Part shown: positions 35,868 to 45,964 of the stretch, piece after piece
Position numbering within the stretch: position 1 is the stretch's first letter
Layout of the letters: each line of letters begins with the position of its first letter
Source of the DNA: Halorubrum cibi
GTDB lineage: Archaea > Halobacteriota > Halobacteria > Halobacteriales > Haloferacaceae
Assembly: GCF_900182635.1 (NCBI RefSeq)
Contig: NZ_FXTD01000004.1
Location: 1-64,000 of the forward strand
Reading direction: 5' to 3'
DNA: 64,000 nt
Program-made: the position numbers and the translations under genes
Notes under the pieces: generated by a model
The model's database searches: none
Told to the model about the DNA's origin: nothing
What the model saw: the letters and a program-made list of their open reading frames with translations, nothing else

Positions 35868-36318
35868 CGTCTCGGCGTCGACGGCGATCATCGTCGCGGG
35901 GATGTTCTTCGCGTTCACCGCCTTCTACCCCGTCGCGGCCAACGGGTTCGACCGCGTCACCGAGGGCGAACGCGACGTCCACGAGCGCGCGCTCGAACGA
36001 CAGAACACCGCGTTTTCCGTCGACTCCGCGACGTTCAACGCGAGCGGGAACGACCGGCTCGTCGTGAACGCGACCAACGAGGGGTCGGTCGGGCTCGTCG
36101 TGAGCGATACGACCCTCGTCGTCGACAACGAGTACGTCGACGTCGCCGACGCGACCACGACCGTCGACGGCGACGGCGACACGGACCTCTGGCTCGGCGG
36201 GGAGCGACTCTCCGTCGAGGTCGACGGGAACTCCCTCGAGACGGGCGTCACGAACGACTCCCGCGTCGTCCTCGTCGTCGAGTCCGGCGTCCGCGACGCG
36301 ACGGGGGTGAGCGCGTAG
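35857..36318 (+). CDS. arlF: Archaellum stator/pseudo-periplasmic protein ArlF
   Basis: 153 residues. One N-terminal membrane helix (STAIIVAGMFFAFTAFYPVAA) precedes a beta-rich outer domain with repeated Val/Asp/Thr strands and possible glycosylation sites (NASGN, NATNEG). ArlF binds the S-layer and acts as part of the archaellum stator with ArlG. It overlaps the 3' end of arlCE and is followed directly by arlG. Confidence 0.92.
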   Translation: MGVSVSASTAIIVAGMFFAFTAFYPVAANGFDRVTEGERDVHERALERQNTAFSVDSATFNASGNDRLVVNATNEGSVGLVVSDTTLVVDNEYVDVADATTTVDGDGDTDLWLGGERLSVEVDGNSLETGVTNDSRVVLVVESGVRDATGVSA

Positions 36319-36804
36319 ATGGCCAGCGTCCCGGTCTCCCACCTCATCCTGTTCGTCGCCAGCCTCGTGATCGCCGCCGGCGTCGTCGGCACGGTCACCA
36401 CCGGGGTTGACAGGGTGAGCGCAGCCGTCGAGGACGGCAGCCTCGACGCGACCCAACAGCTCCGCACGGACGTGACGGTTATCTCCGATCCCAACGGCGG
36501 GGTGTACAACGGGACCGAGAACAACGTCACGCTCCTCGTGAAGAACACCGGCACCCAGCGGCTCGCCCCCGACGGCTCCGGCGTCGACGTCGTCTTCGAC
36601 GGGCAGTACGTGCGGCCGGACGCGACGACCGGCGAGGTCGTCTCCGTCGACGGCGCGACCGCCTGGAGCCGCGGCGACGTACTCCGGCTCACGATCGACC
36701 TCGACGTGGTCGGCGTCGACCCCGCGGGCGGCACGAGCGACCACCGGGTGTACCTCACGGTCAACGGGGACGAGGAGCTGTTCCAGTTCCGGGTGGAGGC
36801 GTAA
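36319..36804 (+). CDS. arlG: Archaellum stator protein ArlG
   Basis: 161 residues. An N-terminal membrane helix (VSHLILFVASLVIAAGVVG) with an archaellin-like character precedes an outer beta domain (VTVISDPNGGVYNGTENNVTLLVKN...). It forms a filament-like stator capped by ArlF. It starts one base after the arlF stop, and its TAA overlaps the arlH ATG. Confidence 0.92.
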   Translation: MASVPVSHLILFVASLVIAAGVVGTVTTGVDRVSAAVEDGSLDATQQLRTDVTVISDPNGGVYNGTENNVTLLVKNTGTQRLAPDGSGVDVVFDGQYVRPDATTGEVVSVDGATAWSRGDVLRLTIDLDVVGVDPAGGTSDHRVYLTVNGDEELFQFRVEA

Positions 36805-37556
36805 TGCCCCGCACCGACAACCTGCTGTCGTTGGGCTTGGGCGAGCGCGACCGGCTGAACAAGGAGCTCGGCGGCGGGATCCCCCGCGGGAGCATCGTGC
36901 TCGTCGAGGGCGACTACGGCGCGGGAAAGAGCGCGATGTCCCAGCGCTTCTCCTACGGCCTCGTCGAGGAGGGCGCGTCGGTGACGCTGATGTCGACGGA
37001 GCTCACCGTCCGCGGGTTCATCGACCAGATGCACTCCCTGGAGTACGACATGGTGAAGCCGCTGTTGAACGAGGAGCTGCTCTTTTTACACGCCGACTTC
37101 GACTCCGGCGGAGCGTTCTCCGACGACGACGGCGAGCGCAAGGAGCTGCTCAAGCGGCTGATGAACGCCGACGCGATGTGGCGCTCGGACGTGATCTTCC
37201 TCGACACGTTCGACGCGATCTTCCGGAACGACCCGACCTTCGAGGCGCTCGTTCGGAAGAACGAGGAGCGACAGGCGGCACTCGAGATCATCTCCTTCTT
37301 CCGGGAGATCATCTCGCAGGGGAAGATCGTCGTCCTCACCGTCGACCCCTCTGCCGTCGACGACGACGCGATCGGGCCGTTCCGGTCGATCGCCGACGTC
37401 TTCCTCCAGCTCGAGATGATCGAGGTCGGCAACGACATCCGTCGGCAGATCAACGTGAAACGCTTCGCGGGCATGGGCGAACAGGTCGGCGACACCATCG
37501 GCTTCTCCGTCCGCTCGGGGACGGGGATCGTCATCGAGAGTCGCAGTGTCGCCTGA
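36804..37556 (+). CDS. arlH: Archaellum motor accessory ATPase ArlH
   Basis: 250 residues, KaiC-like fold. Walker A EGDYGAGKSAMSQR near residues 36-49. The Walker B strand is DVIFLDTFDAIF near 128-139. It binds ATP and partners ArlI, in the motor complex. Starts in the arlG stop (TAATG) and fits the usual arlG-arlH-arlI-arlJ order. Confidence 0.94.
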   Translation: MPRTDNLLSLGLGERDRLNKELGGGIPRGSIVLVEGDYGAGKSAMSQRFSYGLVEEGASVTLMSTELTVRGFIDQMHSLEYDMVKPLLNEELLFLHADFDSGGAFSDDDGERKELLKRLMNADAMWRSDVIFLDTFDAIFRNDPTFEALVRKNEERQAALEIISFFREIISQGKIVVLTVDPSAVDDDAIGPFRSIADVFLQLEMIEVGNDIRRQINVKRFAGMGEQVGDTIGFSVRSGTGIVIESRSVA

Positions 37557-37610
37557 GGGGACCGCCGCGGGGGCACCCCCGGCGAGGAGCGACGATACGA
37601 GACACGAACG

Positions 37611-39284
37611 ATGACCGAACACGGCACAGCGAAACCGTCAGACGAGCTCCGGAAGGCCGCCATGCGCCGGCCGCACCTCAGAGAGCACCTCAAGGAGTTC
37701 AAACAGATCACCGGGGAGTTCCCCCTGTACATCGAGGAACCGAAGGGCGAGTACGAGTCGGACCGTCCGAACGTGCTCTATCCGGTCGGCGGGCCGATAT
37801 ACTGTCACGTGTACGGCGACCTCGGCCAAGAGACGAAGTACTACGCGATCGAACCCGAGATGTCCGGCCCGCAGGCGACCGTCCTCGAACGGGTGAAGAA
37901 CAAGCTCCTCGCCGCCAGCGGCGGTCACACCGCCCCCGCCTCCGAGGCCGAGTACGATGACCTCATCGAGGAGTTGCTCGAGGACGTCACCTACATCCAG
38001 AACGGTCAGACGGGCTGGAGATCGACCGCCTCGAAGCTTCTCAACGTCGGGAAGCTCTCGGTCACCGAGGAGACCTACGAGAACATTCGGTACCGCCTCA
38101 ACCGAGACATCGTCGGTCTCGGTCCGCTCGAACCCGTGATGCGCGACCCGGCCAACGAGGACATCCACGTGATCGGCCCCCACGAGTGCCACGTCGATCA
38201 CGGCACGTTCGGCATGCTCGAGACCACCGTCGACTTCGGGACGCCGAAGGAGTTCGACAACTGGCTCCGCAACATGGGCGAGCGGATCGGCGACCCGCTC
38301 TCCGACTCCGATCCCATCGTCGACTCGACGCTTCCGGACGGCTCGCGTATCAACATCATCTACTCCGACGACGTCTCGCTCAAGGGCTCCTCGCTCACGA
38401 TCCGGCAGGGCGAGGACGTCCCGCTGTCGGTCAACCAGATCACGAACTGGGGGACGCTCTCGCCGCAGCTCGCGGCGTACCTCTGGCTCTGTTTAGAGAA
38501 CGAACAGACCGTCTTCGTCGTCGGGGAGACCGCGTCCGGGAAGACGACGACGCTGAACGCCATCCTCTCGTACATCCCGCAGGACTCGAAGATATACACC
38601 GCGGAGGACACCGCCGAGGTCGTCCCGCCGCACAACACCTGGCAGCAGCTGTTGACCCGCGAGGGCGGCGGCGAGGGATCCTCCGACGTCGACATGTTCG
38701 ACCTGGTCGCGGCCGCGCTGCGGTCGCGTCCCGACTACATCATCGTGGGCGAGGTGCGCGGGGCGGAGGGTCGGATGGCGTTCCAGGCCGCTCAGACGGG
38801 TCACCCCGTCATGTTGACGTTCCACGCCTCCGACATCGTCTCGATGATCCAGCGGTTCACCTCCGAGCCGATTAACGTCCCGGAGACGTTCATGGACAAC
38901 GCCGACGTCGCGCTGTTCCAGAATCGGGTGAAACAGGGCGACGACGTGCTCCGTCGGGTGACGAGCGTTCAGGAGATCGAGGGGTACTCGAAGGAGATGG
39001 AGGGGGTCGTCACCCGCGAGGTGTTCAGCTGGGATCCAGTCGAGGACGACATCGTCTTCCAGGGGATGAACAACTCCTACGTGTTGGAAGAGCAGATCGC
39101 GACGCTCTTAGGCTACGCCGACACCCGCGACATCTACGACGATCTCGACTTCCGCGCGGAGCTGATAGAGCGGATGATCCAAGAGGACATCCTGGGCTAT
39201 CACGAGGTGAATCAGGCGATCGACGCCTTCCAGCGCGACGGGGTCGAGGGGCTTCCCTTCGAGATGCACCGAAACGTCAGGTGA
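37611..39284 (+). CDS. arlI: Archaellum assembly and rotation ATPase ArlI
   Basis: 557 residues, type IV secretion superfamily ATPase. Walker A VVGETASGKTTTLNAI near residues 302-317, Asp box and YIIVGEVRGAEG (Walker B, near 378) and the His box GHPVMLTFHASD are intact. It powers both filament assembly and rotation. The 54-base gap from arlH includes a purine-rich stretch. It precedes arlJ. Confidence 0.95.
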   Translation: MTEHGTAKPSDELRKAAMRRPHLREHLKEFKQITGEFPLYIEEPKGEYESDRPNVLYPVGGPIYCHVYGDLGQETKYYAIEPEMSGPQATVLERVKNKLLAASGGHTAPASEAEYDDLIEELLEDVTYIQNGQTGWRSTASKLLNVGKLSVTEETYENIRYRLNRDIVGLGPLEPVMRDPANEDIHVIGPHECHVDHGTFGMLETTVDFGTPKEFDNWLRNMGERIGDPLSDSDPIVDSTLPDGSRINIIYSDDVSLKGSSLTIRQGEDVPLSVNQITNWGTLSPQLAAYLWLCLENEQTVFVVGETASGKTTTLNAILSYIPQDSKIYTAEDTAEVVPPHNTWQQLLTREGGGEGSSDVDMFDLVAAALRSRPDYIIVGEVRGAEGRMAFQAAQTGHPVMLTFHASDIVSMIQRFTSEPINVPETFMDNADVALFQNRVKQGDDVLRRVTSVQEIEGYSKEMEGVVTREVFSWDPVEDDIVFQGMNNSYVLEEQIATLLGYADTRDIYDDLDFRAELIERMIQEDILGYHEVNQAIDAFQRDGVEGLPFEMHRNVR

Positions 39285-39311
39285 GTTCGCGCGCATGGAC
39301 CAGGTGACCCG

Positions 39312-41048
39312 ATGAACGTGAAGGCGGCGGGAGACGGGCTCGCGACCGCGATGCGGCTCACCGAGGAGGTGCTCGACTCCTACGAGAAGCTCGACATCAC
39401 CAAGCGCCAGTACGTCGGCTACGTGCTGATCCCGGCGATCCTGGTGTTCGCGGCCACCGTGGCCGGGGCATTCGTCCTCCCGCTGCCCGTCGCCGCTCGA
39501 GTGCCTATCCCGATGTTCGGCGCGCTCACGCTTCTGTCGGCGGTCGTCTATCCGAAGATCTATCTGAGCGGCGTCGAGAACCGGATCGACAACCAGCTCC
39601 ACCTCGTGATGACGCACATGACCGTGCTGTCGACGACGAACATCGACCGCATGGAGGTGTTCCGGACGCTGGCGAATGAGGAGGAGTACGGGGCCGCGGC
39701 CGAGGAGATCGGTCGCGTCGTCCACCTCGTCGACACCTGGAACCAGAGCCTCGACGACGCGTGTCGCCGGCGCGCCAAGGAGGTCCCCTCCGACGCCATG
39801 GCGGACTTCTTCGACCGGCTCGGCTACACGCTCGGGGCCGGCCAGTCGCTCGAGGACTTCCTCGTCTCCGAACAGGACGTCATGCTCGCCCAGTACGAGA
39901 CGCTCTACGAGTCGTCGCTGTCGAATCTGGAGGTGATGAAGGACCTGTACATGTCGATGATCCTCTCGATGACGTTCGCGTTGGTGTTCGCCATCGTGCT
40001 CCCGATCCTGACGGGCAACGACCCGACGGCGACGGTCGCGGCCGTGATCGTCCTCTTCGTCTTCGTCCAGCTCGGCTTCTACGCGATGATCCGGGCGACC
40101 TCGCCGTACGACCCGATCTGGTATCACCCCGACGAACGCTCGCCCGGCGACCTGAAGCTGTGGGCGTCGTTGGGCATCGGTGCCGGTCTCTCGTTCCTGC
40201 TCATCGGGTTCACCGCCGCCGGGATGTTCGGGTACGGGCCGGGACTGCCCGGCCTCCTCTTCTTCCTCGAGGACGTCAGGCTCCCGCTGTACATCGCGGT
40301 CCCGATCACCCCGCTTTTCCTCACCGGCGTGATCCTCAGGACCGAAGAGCAGGCGATCACCGCCCGCGACGGGGAGTTTCCCTCGTTCGTCCGGGCGCTC
40401 GGCGCGACCGAGAGCGCCAAGCAGTCGACCACCTCGGACGTGTTGACGACGCTTCGCGACAAGGACTTCGGCGCGCTCTCGCCGTCCATCACCCGGCTGT
40501 ACCGCCGGTTGAACATGCGTATCAGCACCGAGGGGGCGTGGCGGGCCTTCTCGCGTGACACGCGGTCGTACCTGATCCAGAAGTTCTCCGAGATGTACCT
40601 CGTCGGTCGGGAGATGGGCGGGGACCCGAAGCTGCTCGGCGAACTGATCTCGCGGAACATGAACACCGTAAACCAGCTCCGCGAGCAGCGCCGGCAGTCC
40701 GCCGTGACGTTCATCGGGCTGTTGTACGGGATCACCGCGGCGGCGACGTTCGCCTTCTTCATCGGGCTGGAGATCGTCGCCATCCTCGCCGAGTTGACCG
40801 CCGACTTCCAGATCGACCAGATGGACATCGGGCAGATCGTCTATCCCGGTGCGTACGACATCCCGCTCATCGAGTACCTGCTCCTCACGGTGGTGCTCTT
40901 CAACGCCACGCTCTCCTCGCAGATGATCCGGAAGATCGACGGCGGCAACCCCGCGAACGGCTACATCCACTTCGTGTTGCTGACGTGGCTCGGCGCGGCG
41001 ACCGCGATCGCGACGCGGACGCTCGTGAACGCGATCCTGTCGATCTGA
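39312..41048 (+). CDS. arlJ: Archaellum platform membrane protein ArlJ
   Basis: 578 residues, TadC/GspF-like. About nine hydrophobic segments, with two large cytoplasmic helical blocks (about 100-200 and 360-450). It is the membrane base on which ArlI acts. It ends 25 bases before the convergent epimerase gene. A 6-codon frame (39295-39315) overlaps its ATG and is not considered a gene. Confidence 0.94.
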   Translation: MNVKAAGDGLATAMRLTEEVLDSYEKLDITKRQYVGYVLIPAILVFAATVAGAFVLPLPVAARVPIPMFGALTLLSAVVYPKIYLSGVENRIDNQLHLVMTHMTVLSTTNIDRMEVFRTLANEEEYGAAAEEIGRVVHLVDTWNQSLDDACRRRAKEVPSDAMADFFDRLGYTLGAGQSLEDFLVSEQDVMLAQYETLYESSLSNLEVMKDLYMSMILSMTFALVFAIVLPILTGNDPTATVAAVIVLFVFVQLGFYAMIRATSPYDPIWYHPDERSPGDLKLWASLGIGAGLSFLLIGFTAAGMFGYGPGLPGLLFFLEDVRLPLYIAVPITPLFLTGVILRTEEQAITARDGEFPSFVRALGATESAKQSTTSDVLTTLRDKDFGALSPSITRLYRRLNMRISTEGAWRAFSRDTRSYLIQKFSEMYLVGREMGGDPKLLGELISRNMNTVNQLREQRRQSAVTFIGLLYGITAAATFAFFIGLEIVAILAELTADFQIDQMDIGQIVYPGAYDIPLIEYLLLTVVLFNATLSSQMIRKIDGGNPANGYIHFVLLTWLGAATAIATRTLVNAILSI

Positions 41049-41073
41049 CGCGGTCGAGCGTCGCGTTCTCGGT

Positions 41074-42006
41074 CTACCGCTCGAACAGCGCCGGCTCCGT
41101 CGCGTCCGCTCCCGCCGACCCCGCCGCCTCCCGCCACGACCGGGTCGGCTCCCAGCCGAACAGCCGGGCCGCCTTCTCGATCGCGTACGCGCCCCGGTCG
41201 TCGCCCTCGGCGACGTCGTTGTCCGCCGGCACCCCACCGTAGGCCTCCCGCAGGAGGTCGAGCAGGGGGCGGCCGAGCGCGTTGTCGGCGGCGACGCAGT
41301 TGACCGCCTCGTGGGACCCCGGGCCGACGGCGGGATCCTCGCCGAGGAGGTCCCCGACCGCGGCGGCGACGAGACCCGCCACGTCCCGGACGTCGACGTA
41401 CGACCAGAAGTTGCCCGCGCCGGCTGCGAGGTCCTCGACGTACTCTCCCTCCCGGCACGCGTACGCGCCGGGGTACTGGATCCACGACGGCCGGATCGAG
41501 ACGGCGGGAACGCCGTGTCGGCGGGCGACCGCCGCCGCGGTCTCCTCCGCGGTCACCTTCGAGAGCCCGTAGGGGTCCTCGGGCCGCAGCGGGTGGTCCT
41601 CCGTCACGGGCAGTTCCTCGGGCAGCGGCGTAGGGTCGGCGAAGAAGAAGCCGTACGCGCCGTCGCTCGACGCCTGGACGACCGGGGCGTCGGCGCGTCC
41701 CGCCGCGGACAGGACGTTGTGGGCGGCGAGCGCGTTCGTCTCGAAGACGCGTCCCTCCGGGTGGGTGCCCGCGACGGGGATCGCCGCCCAGTGGACGACC
41801 GCGTCGGGGTCGACCGCGCTCACGACGTCGAGCGCCTCGCCGCGCTCGGCGAGGTCGGCCGCGCGGAACGAGACGTTCGGGGCCGGATCGATGCCGAGGC
41901 CCGGGTGTTCGCGGTCGACGACGACGGCGTCGTACTCGCCGGCGAGCCGGTCGACGATCCAGCGACCTGACGCGCCGCGGCCGCCGGTGACGAGGACGGT
42001 CTCCAT
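41074..42006 (-). CDS. NAD-dependent sugar epimerase/dehydratase family protein
   Basis: 310 residues of the extended short-chain dehydrogenase family. Rossmann start [18 protein letters not shown] (GxxGxxG), Tyr-x3-Lys active site [11 protein letters not shown], and SSDGAYG supplying the Ser. Substrate cannot be assigned. The ATG at 42006 follows the family N-terminus; the frame to 42108 is a shadow. Confidence 0.87.
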   Translation of the reverse strand: METVLVTGGRGASGRWIVDRLAGEYDAVVVDREHPGLGIDPAPNVSFRAADLAERGEALDVVSAVDPDAVVHWAAIPVAGTHPEGRVFETNALAAHNVLSAAGRADAPVVQASSDGAYGFFFADPTPLPEELPVTEDHPLRPEDPYGLSKVTAEETAAAVARRHGVPAVSIRPSWIQYPGAYACREGEYVEDLAAGAGNFWSYVDVRDVAGLVAAAVGDLLGEDPAVGPGSHEAVNCVAADNALGRPLLDLLREAYGGVPADNDVAEGDDRGAYAIEKAARLFGWEPTRSWREAAGSAGADATEPALFER

Positions 42007-42139
42007 GCGTGTGGCTTGCCGAGGCCCGAAAAAAGGCCGTCGTTCGCCGGTTTCGGCGTCCGCCCTCCGTCGATCTCGCGTCGACCGACGACGCTTCCGC
42101 GCCGGCAACTTTTAACGCCACGAACGGTAACCCACGGGT

Positions 42140-43018
42140 ATGGATTGGAAGACCGACTGGGGACTGCGTGGACGCATGGCGTTCACGATGTTCCTGCTTT
42201 TCGCCCTCTACATCGTGTTCGTCGGCGTGCTGTCCCTGTATTTCGAGGATTTCCTGTTCCCGCTCGTCATGCTCGGCGGGTTTGCGATCGCCCAGTTCTT
42301 CTTCAGCGACAAGCTCGCGCTCCGGAGCATGGGGGCCCGGACGGTCACCGCCGAGGAGGAGCCGGAGCTCCATCGCACGATCGAGCGGCTCTGCCAGCAG
42401 GCCGACCTGCCGAAGCCGAACGTCGCTATCGCCGACTCGCGGGTACCGAACGCGTTCGCGACCGGTCGGAACCAGAAGAACGCGACCGTCGCGGTGACAA
42501 CCGGTCTGCTCCAGACGCTCGACCAGGACGAGCTCGAGGGCGTGCTCGCACACGAGCTCGCACACGTGAAGAACCGCGACGTGATGGTGATGACCATCGC
42601 CTCGTTCCTCTCGACGATCGCCTTCTTCATCGTGCGGTGGGGCTGGCTCTTCGGCGGGAACAACCGGCAGGGCGGCGGCGCGCCGGTGATCGTCGCCATC
42701 GCGGTGTCGATCGTCGTCTGGATCGTCTCGTTCCTCCTGATCCGCGCGCTCTCTCGGTACCGCGAGTACGCCGCCGACCGCGGCGCGGCGGTCATCACCG
42801 GGAAGCCGGGCGCGCTGGCGTCCGCGCTCGTCAGCATCGACGGCCGGATGGACCGCGTTCCGCAGGAGGACCTCCGCGACGGCAGCTCGGAGATGAACGC
42901 CTTCTTCATCATCCCGATCAGCGCGGGATTCCTCAGCCGGATCGCGTCGACGCACCCCTCGACGGAGAAGCGGATCGACCGGCTCCGGGAGCTCGAACGC
43001 GAGATGGAGACCGCCTGA
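42140..43018 (+). CDS. htpX: HtpX-like membrane zinc protease
   Basis: 292 residues of peptidase family M48. Two N-terminal helices (about 12-53), zinc motif [10 protein letters not shown] at 138-147 with the third ligand Glu in [10 protein letters not shown]. Two further helices (about 150-168 and 175-205) follow. It degrades misfolded membrane proteins. TATA-like ACTTTTAACG lies about 30 bases before the ATG. Confidence 0.93.
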   Translation: MDWKTDWGLRGRMAFTMFLLFALYIVFVGVLSLYFEDFLFPLVMLGGFAIAQFFFSDKLALRSMGARTVTAEEEPELHRTIERLCQQADLPKPNVAIADSRVPNAFATGRNQKNATVAVTTGLLQTLDQDELEGVLAHELAHVKNRDVMVMTIASFLSTIAFFIVRWGWLFGGNNRQGGGAPVIVAIAVSIVVWIVSFLLIRALSRYREYAADRGAAVITGKPGALASALVSIDGRMDRVPQEDLRDGSSEMNAFFIIPISAGFLSRIASTHPSTEKRIDRLRELEREMETA

Positions 43019-43098
43019 TCGGCGCGTCGGACCCTCCAGCGATTCGCGTCGTCACCGCGGAGCCGAGGATACAAATCCGCCCCCCGCCTTGCGGGCGT

Positions 43099-44094
43099 AT
43101 GGTTACGTTCCTCGCCGGCGGCACGGGGACGCCGAAGCTGCTCGAGGGCGCGGGCTCCGTCTGGGACCTCGACGACGTGACGGTCGTCGCCAACACGGGC
43201 GACGACGTCGAGCTCGGCGGCCACCTCGTCTGTCCCGACGTCGACACCGTGCTGTTCGCCGGCGGCGGCGTCCTCGACCGCGACCGCTGGTGGGGGATCG
43301 CCGGCGACACCACGGAGACCCACGACGAGTTGGCCCGGCTCGCCGAGGCGGCGGACCTCGGTTCCGGACCGCGCTACCTCGACGACGACGCCCAGACCGC
43401 GGGCCGGGAGATCGCCCGGTGGCGGCGCTTCTCCGGCGTCGCGGAGTTCATGGAGATCGGCGACCGCGACCGGGCGGTACACCTCACGCGAACCGGGCTC
43501 CTCGACGAGGGCCACACCCTCACCGAGGTCATCGCCGGCCTCGCGGACGCCTTCGGCCTCGTCGTCGACCTCCTCCCGATGTCCGACGACCCGGTCGCGA
43601 CGCTGGTCCACACGGTCGAGGGCGAGACGCTCCACTTCCAGGAGTACTGGGTCGCCCGGCGTGGCGAGCCGGCGGTCGACGACGTGGAGTTCCGCGGAGC
43701 GGACGCGGCGGAGCCGACCGACGCGGTCCGCGAGGCGCTCGCGGAGCCGGTCGTGATCGGTCCGTCGAACCCGGTGACGAGCATCGGCCCGATGCTCGCG
43801 GTACCGGGCGTGGAGGCGGCCCTCGAGGCGACCCCCGTTGTCGCTGTCTCGCCGTTCGTCGGCGACGAGGCGTTCTCCGGACCCGCCGCCGAGCTGATGG
43901 CGGGAGTCGGGCTCGACCCCTCGACCGCCGGCGTCGTCGACACCTATCCGTTCGCGGACGCGTTCGTCCTCGATCGCGAGGACCCGACCGAGCCCGACCG
44001 CCACGTCGAGCGAACCGACACCCGGATCGACGACGCCAACGACGCGGAGCGCGTCTCGATCGCCTGCGAGCGAGCGCTGGAGGTGGTGTCGTGA
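43099..44094 (+). CDS. cofD: 2-phospho-L-lactate transferase CofD (F420 synthesis)
   Basis: 331 residues. [14 protein letters not shown] at the N-terminus, [21 protein letters not shown] split over two strands, and [16 protein letters not shown] are the family signatures. It joins lactyl-phosphate or PEP-derived GMP to the Fo deazaflavin. The first of four overlapping genes; its TGA overlaps the GTG of the next gene. Confidence 0.94.
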   Translation: MVTFLAGGTGTPKLLEGAGSVWDLDDVTVVANTGDDVELGGHLVCPDVDTVLFAGGGVLDRDRWWGIAGDTTETHDELARLAEAADLGSGPRYLDDDAQTAGREIARWRRFSGVAEFMEIGDRDRAVHLTRTGLLDEGHTLTEVIAGLADAFGLVVDLLPMSDDPVATLVHTVEGETLHFQEYWVARRGEPAVDDVEFRGADAAEPTDAVREALAEPVVIGPSNPVTSIGPMLAVPGVEAALEATPVVAVSPFVGDEAFSGPAAELMAGVGLDPSTAGVVDTYPFADAFVLDREDPTEPDRHVERTDTRIDDANDAERVSIACERALEVVS

Positions 44095-44963
44095 TCGGCT
44101 CGTCGGCGCCCGCCGCCGACGTCGGCGACGGCGCCGACGAGCCGATTCTCGTCGCCGCGAGCCTCAGCGGCGAATCGGATGCGGCGTGGGCGCGTGCGGC
44201 CGCCGACCACGTCGACTGCGCGGTGCTGGGCGGGATCGCGATCGATCCAACGAGCCGCGAGGCCGCCCGCGACCTCGTCGCGCGCGGGCGCTCCGAGTTC
44301 CTGCCCGAGGACCCCATCGCGTGGATCGACCGACAGGTGCGGGCGCTCGCGGACTCCCCGGTTCGTCCCGGCGTCAACGTCCGGAGCGCGACCGTCGAGC
44401 CGGTCCGCGAGGCGGCCGCGGTCTGTGCCGACCGCGGCGCGATCTGTGAGATCAACGCCCACTGCCGGCAGCCGGAACTTCGCGCGGCCGGCTGCGGGGA
44501 GACTCTGCTCGCGGACCGCGACCGCCTCGCCGACTACGTCGCCGCCGCGGTCGAGACGGGCGCGGCCACGAGCGTGAAGGTCCGTGCGGAGGTCGAGGGC
44601 GTCGACCTCGCCGCGGTCGCCCGCGCGGTCGCGGAGGCGGGCGCGGAGTGGATCCACGTCGACGCGATGGACTCGGAGGCAGTCGTCGCCGAGGTCTCGG
44701 CGGCTGCGCGCTCGGCGGCCGCTGGCGCGTTCGCGTCCGCCGAAACCGACGCCCCCGCTCTCCCGACGGTCGTCGCCAACAACGGCGTCCGGGGTCGCGA
44801 GACGGTTCGTGAGTACGCAGCGTACGGTGCCGACGCGGTGAGCGTCGGTCGGCCGAGCGACGACCCGCGGGTGCTGTCACGGGTCGCGGACGCGGTCGCC
44901 GACTGGCGCGCCGGGGACCTCCTCGATCGATCCGACGGACGGGAGCGGGAGGTGTCTCGATGA
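44091..44963 (+). CDS. tRNA-dihydrouridine synthase-like TIM-barrel protein
   Basis: 290 residues. Dus-like pattern: [28 protein letters not shown], then [18 protein letters not shown] and VVANNGVRG with [11 protein letters not shown], consistent with FMN binding in a TIM barrel. The family's true substrate in archaea is unclear, and a non-tRNA role in cofactor metabolism is possible from the cofD operon. GTG start overlapping cofD; its TGA overlaps the next ATG. Confidence 0.78.
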   Translation: MIGSSAPAADVGDGADEPILVAASLSGESDAAWARAAADHVDCAVLGGIAIDPTSREAARDLVARGRSEFLPEDPIAWIDRQVRALADSPVRPGVNVRSATVEPVREAAAVCADRGAICEINAHCRQPELRAAGCGETLLADRDRLADYVAAAVETGAATSVKVRAEVEGVDLAAVARAVAEAGAEWIHVDAMDSEAVVAEVSAAARSAAAGAFASAETDAPALPTVVANNGVRGRETVREYAAYGADAVSVGRPSDDPRVLSRVADAVADWRAGDLLDRSDGREREVSR

Positions 44964-45964
44964 CGGGCGATTCTCCCGCGGATGACGCCGTCCTCGCGCT
45001 GCTGCTCGAGGTCGCGGGGACGCCGAAGCCGGGAAACGTCGACCGCCGCCGCGACCTCGCGGACCTCCGGTTCGAGTCCTTCCTCGGCGGCGCGGTCAGC
45101 GCTCGCGAGGGGCTCGAGCGCGGGGCCCGCGGCGCGGCGGTCGGCCACGCCTTCGAGCGCGCGGTCGCCGGGATGGCCGATCGGGCCGGAACGAACACGC
45201 AGTTCGGGTGTCTCCTGCTTCTCGTCCCGCTCCTCCGTGCGACCCGGCACGGCGACCTCTCGCCGGGCGGGCTCGATCGCGTGACGCGGGAGACGACCGT
45301 CGACGACGCGGTCGCGTTCTACCGGGCGTTCGAGCACGTCGACGTCGCGGTCGAGGACCCGCCCGAGGACGCGACGGACCTCGACGTTCGTCGCGGGGGC
45401 GACGCCGAACCGGTCCTCCGGGAGCGCGGGCTCACCCTTCGCGACGTGATGGCGACGTCGGCGAACGCCGGGGACGACGGGAGCGACGATCGGATCCCTG
45501 ACCGCAACGCTCAGGAGTGGGTCGAGGGGTTCCCGCGGACGTTCCGCGCCGCCGAGTGGGTCCTCTCCGACGAGGGACCGCTGGCGGATCGGGCCGCTAG
45601 GGCCTTCCTCGGCCTACTCGCGACCGAACCGGACACGCTCGTCGCGACGGCACACGGGCCGGCGGTCGCGCGCGAGGCGAGCGCGGAGGCGCGCGCGATC
45701 GTCTCGAGCGCGGATCCGACGACGGAGACGGACCCGACGGACGTTCTGAGTACGGAGCCCCACGGAACCCCACCCGACGCCGACGCGGTCCACGCGATCG
45801 ATCTCGAGGCGGCCGAGTCGCTCGCGGCGTCGTTCCTCGAGCGGGGGATCAACCCGGGGACCACGGCGGATCTCACCTGCGCGGCGCTGTACGTCGCGCT
45901 CCGTCGCGGGGCGGACGCGAACGGATCGGGAGAAGCGAGGGACGACCACGGGGTGAAGCCGTGA
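44960..45964 (+). CDS. CitG/MdcB-like triphosphoribosyl-dephospho-CoA synthase family
   Basis: 334 residues. Family start LLLEVAGTPKPGNVDRRRD, NTQFGCLLLLVPLLRA and the late FLERGINPGTTADLTCAALY. CitG/MdcB make a phosphoribosyl prosthetic group for citrate or malonate enzymes, but no such partner is present, so the archaeal reaction is probably different. A Gly/Asp-rich insert around 150-180 is seen. Overlaps both neighbours by 4 bases. Confidence 0.8.
   Translation: MTGDSPADDAVLALLLEVAGTPKPGNVDRRRDLADLRFESFLGGAVSAREGLERGARGAAVGHAFERAVAGMADRAGTNTQFGCLLLLVPLLRATRHGDLSPGGLDRVTRETTVDDAVAFYRAFEHVDVAVEDPPEDATDLDVRRGGDAEPVLRERGLTLRDVMATSANAGDDGSDDRIPDRNAQEWVEGFPRTFRAAEWVLSDEGPLADRAARAFLGLLATEPDTLVATAHGPAVAREASAEARAIVSSADPTTETDPTDVLSTEPHGTPPDADAVHAIDLEAAESLAASFLERGINPGTTADLTCAALYVALRRGADANGSGEARDDHGVKP

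Noticed and set aside
39295..39315. Six-codon frame overlapping the arlJ start
   Set aside because: It could couple translation but is too short to support as a gene.
39108..41237. 709-codon frame opposite arlJ
   Set aside because: Composition is that of an antisense shadow, and arlJ has clear membrane segments and operon context.
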